Assembly (NCBI RefSeq): GCF_001865995.1
Contig: NZ_MLQQ01000001.1
Location: 62,001 to 126,000 of the forward strand
From: Anaerobacillus arseniciselenatis
GTDB lineage: Bacteria > Bacillota > Bacilli > Bacillales > Anaerobacillaceae
Length of the DNA stretch: 64,000 nucleotides
Reading direction: 5' to 3'
Shown here: piece after piece, positions 22,700 to 33,023 of the stretch
Layout: each line of letters opens with the position of its first letter
Numbering within the stretch: position 1 is the first letter of the stretch
Translations under genes and position numbers: made by a program
Notes under the pieces: model-generated
Told to the model about the DNA's origin: nothing
Databases searched by the model: none
The model's input: only the letters and a program-made list of their open reading frames with translations

Positions 22700-24481
22700 C
22701 TACTCCTGACCAAAATTAATTCCCAATACATTTTGTGCCCTTTCTGGATAGCCGGTGATGATTCCGTCGATATCGTACTTCAAAACTTCTCGCATGTTCC
22801 TTTCGATATTGACGGTCCAGACCCAAACTTCGCGGTTTTGTGCTCGGGCATTGTTAATAAACCGTTCAGTAAGCATTGTTTGGCGAATTGTATAAAAATC
22901 AACATCTAAATCAGCTAAGTTACCGGCTGACAAATATAAAATTTGTCCGATTTTTATATTGCTATTTAGCTTTCGAACGACTTGCAATGACGGATAGTCG
23001 AACGCTTGAACGTAAGCTTTGTCTTCCATTTCGTATTTTTCGATGATTCGAACGACTTCCCTCGCAAGATTTCCACTGGAGTCTCCCGGCTTTAAATCGA
23101 CAATAAAGGTAACATTCTCTTCTTTAAACTCTTCAAACACCTCGTCTAAGGTTGGAATTCGCTCCCCGATAAACTCTTCTGAAAACATACGTCCAATATC
23201 AATTTTAGACAACTCGTCATACGTTAAATCTTGAACGCGTTCGGGAATATCTGCGACCCGTTGTAGCGTATCATCGTGATGTAAAATTACGACGTCATCT
23301 TTTGAGAGCATCACATCGAATTCGACGGCATCTACGCCTTTTTCAATCGCTGACTTAATGCTGCTCATCGAATTTTCCGGTGCATTGTACGCGTCTCCTC
23401 TGTGTGCCGCAACTTGAACATTCCATTGTAAATAAACGATATTATCATTTAACGTGTCGTTGATAAAAAACATTCCCGTAATAAAAACAAAAACGACTGA
23501 AGCCAGCGTATATTTTCTCCTTGTAAAAAAACGAACAATCCCGTTTTCAAATGTCATCAACCTATGATTACTGTATATGGTTAACTTATTAAATACGACA
23601 TCACCTTGATTTTTATTAAACTCGTAAAATAATCTCGTGATGATAATGATGTTGATCGGTATTAAAAGAAGCGAAAACAAAATCATCATATAACTAGCAA
23701 ATGTAATGAGATAATCTTTTATGATATTTCCGAATAATGCCGTTTCGGCGACTGTAGGAATATAAGAAAGTAAGGTCACCAACAAGAAACTAACGACAAA
23801 AATCATTACATTAAGAAGAAGTAAATTTAAAATAATTTGCAACTTATTGTATTTTGTAAGATTCCAACTACATTTCATTGCTTCTATGATCGTACGCTCT
23901 TCTATAAAAATATAATGAAGCGTAAAGATGTACCTTATTAAAACGAAAAGTGCTATTAAAAGGATCGCTAAAAATTGAAAAATCGAAAAATACGACGCGT
24001 CATAAACTACATTTGTTAAAAAAATAGGAAGATTAAAATCTAACAAAGCAGGGAACGTAGCAAACTCAATAAATGGGATAAAAAGTAACGTAAGAACAAT
24101 TACTTGAAAAAATCCGAATCCAACTAACCGTGGTAATTTCCTCAACGTTGTTACAAAAGCATCAGACACGAAAATAGTTTTTGAAAAATACCTTTGTGCT
24201 GCAATTAAAATCATTACTCCAAATTCGATCAATAAAACAACCACAGCGAGAAAGCTAATCGAAATTAACGTAATCACCCCTATTGGGCTAAGCGCAATCG
24301 TATATACTTCTGCATTTAAAAGCGATCCCGTTCCTAAGATCCTTAACATCCGATTAAAAAGAAATGAAATAAGTGGAACAAAAAGAAAGCTCGTCAAAAG
24401 CATATATAGTAGTGCAAAAGAAAGATATTTTTTATATGAAACTTTAAAATCATCCAGACTATATTTTACAACGTCAAACAT
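22700..24481 (-). CDS. Membrane-bound glycerophosphodiester phosphodiesterase
   Basis: The protein has 593 aa. Residues ~1-340 hold about eight membrane helices (GPDPase membrane domain). Residues ~350-590 are a GDPD barrel: VAAHRGDAYNAPENS (catalytic HRG), VEFDVMLSKDD and VILHHDDTL carry metal and acid-base residues, and VWTVN is conserved near the end. It is expected to cleave glycerophosphodiesters or related lipid headgroups at the membrane. The start ATG has TAGGTGAT upstream. It is a single gene, leftward. Confidence 0.9.
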   Translation of the reverse strand: MFDVVKYSLDDFKVSYKKYLSFALLYMLLTSFLFVPLISFLFNRMLRILGTGSLLNAEVYTIALSPIGVITLISISFLAVVVLLIEFGVMILIAAQRYFSKTIFVSDAFVTTLRKLPRLVGFGFFQVIVLTLLFIPFIEFATFPALLDFNLPIFLTNVVYDASYFSIFQFLAILLIALFVLIRYIFTLHYIFIEERTIIEAMKCSWNLTKYNKLQIILNLLLLNVMIFVVSFLLVTLLSYIPTVAETALFGNIIKDYLITFASYMMILFSLLLIPINIIIITRLFYEFNKNQGDVVFNKLTIYSNHRLMTFENGIVRFFTRRKYTLASVVFVFITGMFFINDTLNDNIVYLQWNVQVAAHRGDAYNAPENSMSSIKSAIEKGVDAVEFDVMLSKDDVVILHHDDTLQRVADIPERVQDLTYDELSKIDIGRMFSEEFIGERIPTLDEVFEEFKEENVTFIVDLKPGDSSGNLAREVVRIIEKYEMEDKAYVQAFDYPSLQVVRKLNSNIKIGQILYLSAGNLADLDVDFYTIRQTMLTERFINNARAQNREVWVWTVNIERNMREVLKYDIDGIITGYPERAQNVLGINFGQE

Positions 24482-24616
24482 TTAATCACCTAGCCATATC
24501 GTCGATACTAATATTTCCCCAATAATTTTCATACTAAAACATTTTATCATTAAAAAGGGGAAACGTTTACTTTAAAAAATATTCTCCTTGAATAATAACA
24601 GGATGGTATTTCTCCT

Positions 24617-25309
24617 CTATTCATATGATATCTCCTTATGACGAGCGAGTTTAACTCCCCAGATGATTACTATAATTCCTATAGGCACCATTGTTAGTCC
24701 GCTTATAATCGTACTTAAATTTAATATTTCGTTTTTCATTGTTAAACCAATAAAGGCTACTATAGATAAAAAGCCAGATAACCATAACAATACGCCTACC
24801 GCTTTTGGGATACCTTGTTCAAATAACAGTTTAAATCCTATGAGTAGTGCACTTAAGGCAAAAAAAGTGTATCCTAACTGATTTAAGAAATAAGAAACTG
24901 AATTTGAATTCTCAAAAAACCATAGACTAGCCTCGGAAAAATTCGCGTCATTGAGGTAACTTTGCAACAGAGTATATTGAGACGCATAAGCAATACTAAC
25001 CAAAGTTACATATGGAGCTAATAGAAAAACTCCAAATATATTAAGGATTGGCGTTTCCTTTTTCGTTTTAATAAATAGCGCAAGGGTAATCATTATAAAA
25101 GAAGTTGCTGGTGCAATAAAGGAAGCAATGACAAAATTAATCATATACATACTTGGATTGTCAGCAATGGATAAAAGTTGATCATGTAAATTCCCAGTCG
25201 TTTTTGACAAAACCATAAAAATCGGCCATAACAGAATAACAATAGTAAATAACGTTCCCCCTAAGATCATGGCAAAGTATGTTTTTTTCGATAACGAATG
25301 ACTGTTCAA
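24617..25309 (-). CDS. Multi-pass membrane protein, unknown
   Basis: The protein has 230 aa with six hydrophobic segments. The start is TTG 25307-25309 with AGGAGGAA upstream. The layout (signal-anchor-like N-terminus, NPSMYMINFVIASFIAPATS, GIPKAVGVLLWLSG) is like small unknown membrane proteins of the Bacillaceae. No motif that fixes a function. Confidence 0.6.
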   Translation of the reverse strand: MNSHSLSKKTYFAMILGGTLFTIVILLWPIFMVLSKTTGNLHDQLLSIADNPSMYMINFVIASFIAPATSFIMITLALFIKTKKETPILNIFGVFLLAPYVTLVSIAYASQYTLLQSYLNDANFSEASLWFFENSNSVSYFLNQLGYTFFALSALLIGFKLLFEQGIPKAVGVLLWLSGFLSIVAFIGLTMKNEILNLSTIISGLTMVPIGIIVIIWGVKLARHKEISYE

Positions 25310-25393
25310 GTTATTCCTCCTCCTAATAACCTCATCAATGGCTTAAGGTGCTGGTTCCATTTTCTATTTTTCTACAATTAGATACCAAAACTT

Positions 25394-25888
25394 TTAACGA
25401 ATTCGCACTCGTGTACCAATCGGAACGATACTCGCCAGCTCCTCAACATCATGGTTAAACATTCTTATACATCCTCTCGAAACCGCTCGCCCTATTGATG
25501 AAGGGTCATTGGTTCCGTGGATACCATAATGTTTTTTTGAAAGTGACATCCACATCGTTCCGAATGGTCCCCCAGGATTAGGCGCCTTATTTATGATGAC
25601 ATAATCTCCTAACGGTGTTTCATGCAAAATACGGCCGACCGCTATCGGATACGTTTTGATCATTATATCATTTTGAAACAATGTTAACGTGCGATTGGAA
25701 ATCGAAACATTGATTGAATATGGAATTGTCACGGGATTAGGCAACCCTGGTATAATAATACGTTGTCCTACAAAAAGTAGATCTGGATTTGCTATTAGGT
25801 TAGCATTAACTAACGTTTGAAAAGGAACACGATAGTTCTCAGAAATCCCCCATAACGTTTCACCTGGCAATACGACATGTTCATACAT
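25394..25888 (-). CDS. LysM plus L,D-transpeptidase (YkuD-type) protein
   Basis: The protein has 164 aa. The N-terminal LysM ([20 protein letters not shown], about 1-50) binds peptidoglycan. The YkuD domain (about 58-164) has the catalytic [10 protein letters not shown] and SRGCIRM, with the active-site Cys about residue 141. Such enzymes make 3-3 peptidoglycan cross-links or act in spores. No signal peptide is seen, as in several Bacillus YkuD homologues. The ATG has AGGAGGAGATCAACAA upstream. Confidence 0.9.
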   Translation of the reverse strand: MYEHVVLPGETLWGISENYRVPFQTLVNANLIANPDLLFVGQRIIIPGLPNPVTIPYSINVSISNRTLTLFQNDIMIKTYPIAVGRILHETPLGDYVIINKAPNPGGPFGTMWMSLSKKHYGIHGTNDPSSIGRAVSRGCIRMFNHDVEELASIVPIGTRVRIR

Positions 25889-26014
25889 TTGTTGATCTCC
25901 TCCTAGTTCATATATCTGTTATATGTATATTGGAGATTCTATGAGAAAAGAATAGAACGTCTGCTATGTGGAATAAAATGAAAACCTTCAATTGCGAAAA
26001 GCCCATTGACATGG

Positions 26015-26398
26015 TCAATTATGAAAATAAAACAAATGTGCTCGACACTTACAATCGGATGAGCCGAAGCCCCGAACAGGAATACTAGCTTTATTCTCTT
26101 TCATTAACCTATGAAATAGCCGGCATTCTCCTTCATCTCCCGAATACGTTTCAATCTCAACGATCTCAACAAAAGGTCGTAAGTAATCAAAATGCCAGCG
26201 CTGTTTTTTCTCTATAATAATGTGCCTTTCAATTCGTGATTGAATATTTCTTTTCGCACTGCCGACATAGACATAAATCCCTTTTTGGAAAGTAAATGTA
26301 CCTAACTTTCCTATCGTAATGTCCGGCGTGTCTTCGTTCATAATCGTTTTTATCGAATAAAGCGTATGATCTGCTTCAATGTTTATTGGGTTCGTCAT
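26015..26398 (-). CDS. GIY-YIG nuclease-like protein (DUF123 type)
   Basis: The protein has 127 aa. The GIYVYVGSAKRNIQSRIERH stretch is the GIY-YIG core with the conserved Arg, and the ending SDCKCRAHLFYF with two cysteines matches the DUF123 group. A role in DNA processing is inferred from the fold only. The ATG has AAAGGATT upstream. Confidence 0.8.
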   Translation of the reverse strand: MTNPINIEADHTLYSIKTIMNEDTPDITIGKLGTFTFQKGIYVYVGSAKRNIQSRIERHIIIEKKQRWHFDYLRPFVEIVEIETYSGDEGECRLFHRLMKENKASIPVRGFGSSDCKCRAHLFYFHN

Positions 26399-26497
26399 AA
26401 AAGTTTAATCCTTTTAAATATTTTCATCGTTAATTCTTTCATCAATTCACCTTGTCAATGTTCTCTTTTTATTTATTTTCGAACATCCTCTTATACT

Positions 26498-27232
26498 TCA
26501 ATCCTTGTCTATGTTAGTAATCTTTTCTAAATAATATTCTACAAGATCAGGATACTCTTCAAGCTCTTGTTTCCCTTTTTCACTAATGACATACGTCCCT
26601 CTTTTAATTCGATCAAACCATTGATAAAAGTTTTTAGTTAAGATGGAAGATGTTTTCGTTCCCGTTCCCATATCCCTTAGTGCTTTCGGAGATAACGGAC
26701 CGATCTTTTCTAGGTAACAAGCAATTTGGATACAGTTCTCTTTATAGGCGGTCATTATTTTCTTCCGACTGCTACCCCCTACATTAAAATCAGCGCTACG
26801 CCCATCGATTTCTTTTAATACCGTTTCTTTTTTTCGTTTGTTTTGACGGATACTTTTTTTTCGGTCAAATGGGGTAGGGTGAAAAATGATATCCGTTCTT
26901 TTTCGTTTCCCTGTCATCGAAACTGTAATAAACCCTAGCTCTAACCTTCTTATTAAATGGCAAAGGTCATTCCAACGCTTCGATCGTAAACTATACTTCG
27001 GTCTTGGGATTGCTATGTAGACGAGGTCGGTTAGACGCTGCCTTTTCGTTGCTTGCACGAGAAGATCAACACTTAGGGTAAGTTTTAGTTCAATAACGAC
27101 TAATTCATCATCTTTCACTGCTGCTATATCACAACCTTTTACCTCTCCGTAAACTTCATAGCCATCTTTTATAAAATATTTTTGAATCGGTTCATACAAA
27201 TCTGATTCATATAATTTCTTTTTTTCGGTCAT
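26498..27232 (-). CDS. DUF2161 / PD-(D/E)XK nuclease-like protein
   Basis: The protein has 244 aa. The N-terminal part has the restriction-type core: ESDLYEPIQKYFIKDGYEVY, GCDIAAV (Asp) and VVIELKLT (ExK), about residues 8-55. The middle is Lys/Arg-rich and the C-terminus resembles a winged helix (SPKALRDMGTGTKTSSILTK). It may act on DNA; no partner gene nearby. The ribosome binding site is weak (GGATGG about 10 nt upstream). Confidence 0.75.
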   Translation of the reverse strand: MTEKKKLYESDLYEPIQKYFIKDGYEVYGEVKGCDIAAVKDDELVVIELKLTLSVDLLVQATKRQRLTDLVYIAIPRPKYSLRSKRWNDLCHLIRRLELGFITVSMTGKRKRTDIIFHPTPFDRKKSIRQNKRKKETVLKEIDGRSADFNVGGSSRKKIMTAYKENCIQIACYLEKIGPLSPKALRDMGTGTKTSSILTKNFYQWFDRIKRGTYVISEKGKQELEEYPDLVEYYLEKITNIDKD

Positions 27233-27374
27233 AAAAATAAAACACCATCCAGTTTTAATTATCGCTTAACCTTATACTAACGGTTTTCCAGTTTTCGCAC
27301 TAGCCGTTAGCTGATCATTAAATAATTCAAATAAATTCCTAAAAATCCTTCTTTACCTTATTAAATAGTTTAAA

Positions 27375-27493
27375 GAGGCTGGGACAAAAGTGTCTGACAC
27401 CACGTGGATCCTACTAAATATAGACGTAAAGATTTATTTTATGTCTATATTCAGTGTCTAGCGGTGTCTGACACTTTGTTTTGTCCCAGCCTC
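27375..27493 (+). repeat. Palindromic repeat, family 2 (copy 1)
   Basis: About 119 bp. Ends GAGGCTGGGACAAAA and TTTTGTCCCAGCCTC are perfect inverses; inside lie two GTGTCTGACAC motifs and ATATAGAC/GTCTATAT arms. It probably also folds as a terminator for the PBP gene. Confidence 0.8.
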
Positions 27494-27514
27494 CTGTGCT
27501 GAAAATAATAAATA

Positions 27515-29551
27515 TTAATTTCTCGAGTTGCCTCTACCTCTGTTTTGGTTTCTTCCTTTACCTTTTCCTGGCCTATCATCTTTGGCTTTTTCTTTCAGCT
27601 CTTTTTCGTTCTTTTCTTTTTCTTTTTCTTTCTGTTCTTTTTCTTTGCTTTGGTTATTTTTAAAATCATCTTGATAATTCACAGGTTTTTGAAATGGTCG
27701 TACTTCTGTATTTTGTAAAGCCTCTGACATAATTGCTTGGAAAATTTTCGCTGGATGGTTTCCGCCTGTCGATGACATCACATGGTTTGGATCAAGTTTG
27801 TCATACCCAACCCAAACGGCGGTCACTAACTCCGGAGTATAACCAACAAACCAGGCATCTCTCGCCCCTGATACTCCTTGAAAAGCAGAAGTTGACGGCA
27901 ATTGAGTTGTACCTGTCTTCCCGGCAGTCGGTCGATTTAAGGCTGCATTTCTCCCCGTACCTTCTTCAACAACGCCCATCATTATTTGTGTCATTGTATA
28001 TGCATTTTCTGGTTTCATCACTTGAACTTTCTCTCGCTTTGCTTCAAATAATATTTCACCAGAGCTAGAAGTTACTCTTTTAATCGCGTGGGCTTCGTTT
28101 ACCGTTCCTAAGTTAGGAAACATACTAAATGCTTGTGCCATTTGTAACGGCGACACCCCGTTCGTTAAGCCACCGAGAGCTAAACTTAAGTTTCGGTCTT
28201 CTTGATGTAAAGGGATCCCCGACTTTTGTAAAAATTCAAAACCTGCACTAATTCCAATTTCATTCAACAATACAACGGCTGGAACGTTAATCGAGTGAAC
28301 TAACGCATCATAAAAAGACACTCTCCCTTGGTAACGGTCATTAAAATTTTTAGGTGAATAACCGTTAAAATCTAGTCTTCTATCAACGATCTGGACATTT
28401 GCCGAAATGCCACTTTCTAACGCTGGGGCAAAAGCTGCCAAAGGTTTAATCGCAGAACCGGGCTGTCGCTCTAACTGTGTCGCTCGGTTAAAACCGCGAT
28501 ACACATGATTACCACGATAGCCGACAAGGCCACGAACACCACCACTATAAGGATCGACAACGACTGATGCACTTTGGACAAGTTCGTCACCACTATTTAC
28601 TGGAAACAATTCATCCGTCGTATAAGCGGTTTCGATCGCCTCTTGCACAGCTGGATCTAAATGGGTGAAAATATTCAAACCACCCGTTAAAATTTCTTCT
28701 TCACTAAAACCATAACTAATCGCTTCTTCAATGACATAATCTACGTAACTAGGATATTTCCCTCTTAATCCTTCAAGCTCCCAATCTCGCAAATGAACTT
28801 TTTCGTTGATCGCTTGTTCGTATTCACTTTTACTCAAGTAATCTTGATTGTAAAGTAAGTTGAGTACAAGATCACGACGCTGTTTCGCTTTCTCCTCATT
28901 TTGAAATGGTGAATAGTGAGTCGGTGCTTTCGGTAATGCCGCCAAAAGAGCTGCTTCCGTTAAAGTGATGTCTTGAACGTCTTTTCCAAAATAAATGTTC
29001 GCCGCATCTTGAATCCCCCACGTCCCTTCTCCAAAATAAATTTGATTTAAGTACAATTCGAGAATGGTTTCTTTACTATATTCACGTTCAATTCTGTAGG
29101 CCGTAACAACCTCCTGAAACTTTCGGCTGTAAGTACGATCTGAAGTAAGGAATAAATTTTTCGCTAACTGCTGAGTAATTGTACTCCCGCCTTGAACAAC
29201 GGAACCCGCTCGATAGTTTCGCCAAGCTGATCTTGCAATCCCTCGAACATCAACGCCCGAATGGTCAAAAAAGCGTTGATCTTCAACAGCAACAATCGCA
29301 TGAATGACTTCTTCAGGTATGTCAGATAATTGCACATACGTAAACCTTGCCGAGGACAGTTCAGAAACAACCTCGCTATTTTTATCAATAATAACCGTAG
29401 GCTTTGGCAACGGCTCTTCTAACTTACTAAGATCTAACTTTGAAGCATCGGTGACATACTTAGTTAAAGTAATCGCCACACCTATCATTAAAACGACAAC
29501 TAGCATTAATATTGGTATAACTAACCGACGCACCTTATTCAATACGTTCAT
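27515..29551 (-). CDS. Class A penicillin-binding protein (transglycosylase/transpeptidase)
   Basis: About 678 aa: one N-terminal membrane helix, a GT51 glycosyltransferase (about 60-230; EDQRFFDHSGVD and STITQQLAKNLF), then a transpeptidase with QPGSAIKPL (active-site SxxK), SIN and GKTGTT. The C-terminal tail is very Lys/Glu-rich (EKEQKEKEKEKNEKE) and ends GRGRNQ-like, presumably in contact with the wall. The start ATG 29549-29551 has AAAGGAAGG upstream. It polymerises and cross-links peptidoglycan; length and type resemble PBP 2C/2D, which act in sporulation, but this is not decided. Confidence 0.93.
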   Translation of the reverse strand: MNVLNKVRRLVIPILMLVVVLMIGVAITLTKYVTDASKLDLSKLEEPLPKPTVIIDKNSEVVSELSSARFTYVQLSDIPEEVIHAIVAVEDQRFFDHSGVDVRGIARSAWRNYRAGSVVQGGSTITQQLAKNLFLTSDRTYSRKFQEVVTAYRIEREYSKETILELYLNQIYFGEGTWGIQDAANIYFGKDVQDITLTEAALLAALPKAPTHYSPFQNEEKAKQRRDLVLNLLYNQDYLSKSEYEQAINEKVHLRDWELEGLRGKYPSYVDYVIEEAISYGFSEEEILTGGLNIFTHLDPAVQEAIETAYTTDELFPVNSGDELVQSASVVVDPYSGGVRGLVGYRGNHVYRGFNRATQLERQPGSAIKPLAAFAPALESGISANVQIVDRRLDFNGYSPKNFNDRYQGRVSFYDALVHSINVPAVVLLNEIGISAGFEFLQKSGIPLHQEDRNLSLALGGLTNGVSPLQMAQAFSMFPNLGTVNEAHAIKRVTSSSGEILFEAKREKVQVMKPENAYTMTQIMMGVVEEGTGRNAALNRPTAGKTGTTQLPSTSAFQGVSGARDAWFVGYTPELVTAVWVGYDKLDPNHVMSSTGGNHPAKIFQAIMSEALQNTEVRPFQKPVNYQDDFKNNQSKEKEQKEKEKEKNEKELKEKAKDDRPGKGKGRNQNRGRGNSRN

Positions 29552-29760
29552 GGTGTAAGCACCTTCCTTTAATCGCAGTAATAATATTTGAAAAACTTGG
29601 TTTATCGCAAATGCATGCAAAATCTCGGTTTTCTTATATTATCTAACGATCACTCTTATAAATTTTTTTGTGAAAAAAACAAAAAAACACATGCTAAAAG
29701 AACTGTACGTATGTAGTTCATTATTTTAGAGGGGGTGTTACTTAACTTTTTAGAAAAATA

Positions 29761-29807
29761 AAAAAATCCTTACCGTCAGTATTTCTGTTAACAGTAAGGA
29801 TTTAAAG
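29761..29807 (-). terminator. Intrinsic terminator
   Basis: Arms AAATCCTTACTG and GGTAAGGATTT with a U-run, 10 nt after the 53-aa ORF. Confidence 0.7.
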
Positions 29808-29816
29808 GCGCTTAAA

Positions 29817-29978
29817 TTATTTATTTTTGCGAGCGCTATTGACCTCTTTAATAATTTTTAAGCTTTCAACTAGTCCAGGGAGCTTATCGAAATTTTCCTT
29901 CTCATTATGTTCTAAAATTTCATTAAAACGCCTTTGAATAACCTCTTCGACTATTTCTAATGACGCATGATTAGTCAT
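29817..29978 (-). CDS. 53-aa helical protein
   Basis: The ATG 29976-29978 follows AGAGGTG with 7-9 nt spacing; the stop TAA lies at 29817-29819. The peptide (MTNHASLEIVEEVIQRRFNE, then ILEHNEKENFDKLPG) is charged and helical, with no signal peptide. Its own terminator follows. It is a single-gene unit, not recognised. Confidence 0.65.
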   Translation of the reverse strand: MTNHASLEIVEEVIQRRFNEILEHNEKENFDKLPGLVESLKIIKEVNSARKNK

Positions 29979-30227
29979 AGGTATACACCTCTTAAAATCA
30001 TTTGTTTATTTTTATGTTTTCTTTGCGAAGATGGTTCATAAAAAGATTAGAATCCCTACGATTAGACTAGAAATGAATGACTGATCGATTTGTCGAATAA
30101 CTATGTTGGAAAATGTTCTTTCCTGCGCTTTCCCGGGAAACGTCTCCCCTCCTGCTTCCAGATAGTGCTCCACTATGCTAAAATTCAATTACTACTTTTT
30201 TGGAAAAACAAAGAAAGGAAGAAACCG

Positions 30228-30626
30228 ATGCTAAAAAAATTTACTTTACAAACAAATTCTCGTGATGAGATGCTAGATGTCACACATGAAGTACAACAAT
30301 TTATTAATGAAAATAAAATTACAAACGGCGCTGCAATAGTGTATTGTCCTCATACAACGGCTGGGATTACGATTAACGAAAATGCCGATCCCGATGTGAA
30401 ACGCGACATGCTTCGGCGTTTTGATGAAGTGTATCCTTGGGATCAAAAATCAGATCGGCACCTAGAAGGCAACACAGCGGCCCATATGAAAGCAAGTACG
30501 GTAGGTCCATCACAGCACGTAATTATTGCCGATGGAAGTTTACTTCTCGGCACGTGGCAAGGAATTTATTTTTGCGAATTTGACGGCCCGCGGAATCGTA
30601 CTTTTTATGTGAAATTCATATCATAA
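30228..30626 (+). CDS. YjbQ/UPF0047 family protein
   Basis: The protein has 132 aa. The family signature is clear: [20 protein letters not shown], then [13 protein letters not shown] (metal-binding His) and [20 protein letters not shown]. The biochemical role is debated; thiamin-phosphate-synthase-like activity has been reported for homologues. The start ATG 30228 has AAAGGAAG 8 nt upstream; the longer frame to 30090 is not used. Confidence 0.9.
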   Translation: MLKKFTLQTNSRDEMLDVTHEVQQFINENKITNGAAIVYCPHTTAGITINENADPDVKRDMLRRFDEVYPWDQKSDRHLEGNTAAHMKASTVGPSQHVIIADGSLLLGTWQGIYFCEFDGPRNRTFYVKFIS

Positions 30627-30911
30627 ACTCTAAAGGTGCTTCGATAAGAAAAATGTGTGTACAAGAAGGTTTTGCGTGTCCTTAGCAGTTTGTCTCCTAG
30701 TTGATTTTTCGAAGTTCTTGTTCCTTCTTTTAGTAGAAACTAGACAGGTAAAGGTCACGTAAGAAAATCTTGCGTGACCTTTTGTAGATGTGTCCCTCAG
30801 TTAGAGCGCGCACATTCCTATGCTTTACTCTCCGTTTTGTTACTCCTATATTACAGAATTTGTAATATACTGGCATCAATCACTGTGTTACTAAACCCTT
30901 ACTAAAATCTA
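30627..30911. other. Intergenic region between convergent genes
   Basis: It holds the terminator at 30746-30783 and nothing else I can support. Confidence 0.5.
30746..30783. terminator. Intrinsic terminator
   Basis: Arms AAAGGTCACGTAAGA and CTTGCGTGACCTTTT with A- and T-runs on either side. Confidence 0.8.
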
Positions 30912-33023
30912 CTACTCTTTTACCCGCAACAATCGTAAACTATTTAACGTTACTAGTAATGTTGCACCCATATCTGCAAAAATCGCTAACCATAACGTTA
31001 GCCAACCTGGAACGATCAATAGTAGTGCCAATGCTTTAATGGCTAATGAAAACGTAATGTTTTGTTTTATAATCGCTAATGTTCTTCGGCTCAACTTAAT
31101 CGTATAAGGTAATTTACTTAAATCATCAGACATTAACGCAATATCAGCGGTTTCTAATGCTGTATCTGTACCTGCTCCCCCCATCGCAACTCCTAAAGTT
31201 GAAGCTGCAAGGGCCGGGGCGTCATTCACTCCATCGCCTACCATCGCGACACTTTGATGCTTTGATTTAAGTTCCTTAACCATCTTTAATTTGTCTTCAG
31301 GTAATAAATCCGCTTTTACGTCAGTAACACCAACTTTATCGCCGATGGTTTTAGCAGTTCGTTGGTTATCCCCTGTCAGCATTACTGTTTTTTCAATCCC
31401 CGTTTGATAAAGTTTTTGAATAACTTCTTGCGATGTTTCTCTCACTTCATCGGCGATTGCGAATAATGAAAGGATTTCATTTTCCGATGCCAACGCAATG
31501 ACTGTTTTTCCTTCTAATTGAAGCTCAATCATCTTTTGTTTTTTAGCTCTGTCCATTTCGCCATGTAATTGTTCAATAAAGGTTGGACTTGCGACATAAT
31601 AAAGCTCATTATTTACTTTAGCCTTAACCCCGTTACCTGTCAGTGATTGAAACTGTTGAACCGAAAAATCATCTATTCTTATGTCGCTCTCATCTGCTTT
31701 TTTTACAATCGCAGAAGCTAGTGGATGCTCAGAGCCCTTTTCTATCGCCGCCGTGATCGCCAGTAACTCTCGCTCATTTTTTCCAAATGAGATAATATCA
31801 GTGACCGCAGGAACTCCTTTTGTTAATGTTCCGGTTTTATCAAAGGCAATTACTTTTAAGGTACCTGCTTCTTCTAAATGAATGCCACCTTTAATGAGTA
31901 CTCCATGTTTTGCTGCGTTCCCAATCGCGGTAACAATCGATACTGGAGTAGAAATGACTAAGGCACACGGACAACCGACGACGAGTACTGCTAGCCCACG
32001 GTAAATCCATTCACTCCAGACTCCCCCGAAAAATAAAGGTGGGACCACCACGAGTAAAAAGGCAAAAATGATAATTGCAGGCGTATAGTATTTCGCAAAG
32101 CGATCTATGAATTGTTGCGTTGGTGCCCGTTCTGCTTGTGCTTCTTCTACTAAATGAATGATTTTTGATAAAGTTGTATCTTCTACCCGCTTTGTTACTT
32201 TAACTTCTAGCAAGCCTTCACAGTTCAATGTCCCGGCAAACACTTCATCACCCGTCGTTTTAGTCACGGGAACACTTTCACCCGTAATTGCCGCTTGATT
32301 GATCGTTGATACGCCTTCAATGACATCACCATCCATCGCTAACTTCTGTCCTGGTTTCACGATCATAATGTCGTTAACTTGAATATCGTCAACCGAGACG
32401 ATGAACTCTTTATTTCCACGCCGGACTAGTGCTTCTTTCGGAGCAATATCCATTAACGATTCAATCGATTGTCGCGCTTTATCCATTGAATAACGCTCTA
32501 ATGCTTCACTAATCGCAAAAAGGATGACAATAACTGCTCCTTCTCCCCATTCGCCAATGGCTGCCGCTCCTAAAATGGCCACCGTCATTAATGTTGCCAT
32601 ATCAAAATTTAGGCGAATTAAATTTTTAAAACCTTTAATAAATAAGGAATAACCACCGATTAAAATCGCCGCTGCGTATCCTACTGTCGGGATGATATGA
32701 CCCTCACCGTAATGAAGGCGGAGAAAAAAACTTATCATTAAAATAAGTGCAGCGATATACACTTTAAAGTTTGCTTTTTGTTTCCAAAATGGGGTTCGCT
32801 CGATTTTCTCTTGCTCAGCGTAAAGCTTTAAATTTTCAAAGGCACCAGCTTTCTCTAACTCATTGAGGGTCGCTTCTCCGTATACCGTAATTTTAGCTGC
32901 TCCAAAATTTACTTTTGCGTCCAAAACACCATCCAGGTGTTTTACGTTCGTCTCGAACTTTTTCGCACAGCTTGCTCAAGTAAATCCTTCAACGCGATAT
33001 GTTTTCTCTTGTTCGTTCCCCAT
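30912..33023 (-). CDS. cadA: Zn/Cd/Pb-type P1B ATPase with an in-frame TGA in its metal motif (candidate selenoprotein)
   Basis: About 703 codons. An ATG at 33021-33023 sits directly after the TAA of the regulator gene, with AGGAGATG upstream. Codon 16 (32976-32978) is TGA where the family has the first Cys of GFTCxxC: the text reads [18 protein letters not shown] and stays in frame afterwards. Beyond it everything is intact: HMA remainder, TGES, the membrane motif [20 protein letters not shown], and HPLAS and GDGVNDAPA. The family exports divalent heavy metals. A 5-bp hairpin (32946-32958) with a G in its loop lies about 18-30 nt after the TGA, where bacterial SECIS elements lie. The choices are selenocysteine insertion, a recent nonsense mutation or a base error. 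The only downstream start, TTG 32924, has no ribosome binding site. Confidence 0.85.
32946..32958 (-). promoter_or_regulatory. Possible bacterial SECIS hairpin
   Basis: In the mRNA, GTTCG and CGAAC pair around the loop AGA, starting 18 nt after the in-frame TGA of cadA. Bacterial SECIS elements are short stems at about this distance with a G in the apical loop. It is short and could arise by chance. Confidence 0.35.

Noticed and set aside
30090..30227. N-terminal extension of the YjbQ gene
   Set aside because: Upstream frame has no ribosome binding site and homologues start at MLKKFTL.
32924..32926. TTG 32924 as the real start of cadA
   Set aside because: No ribosome binding site, it would delete the metal site, while a coupled ATG with a good box lies at 33023.
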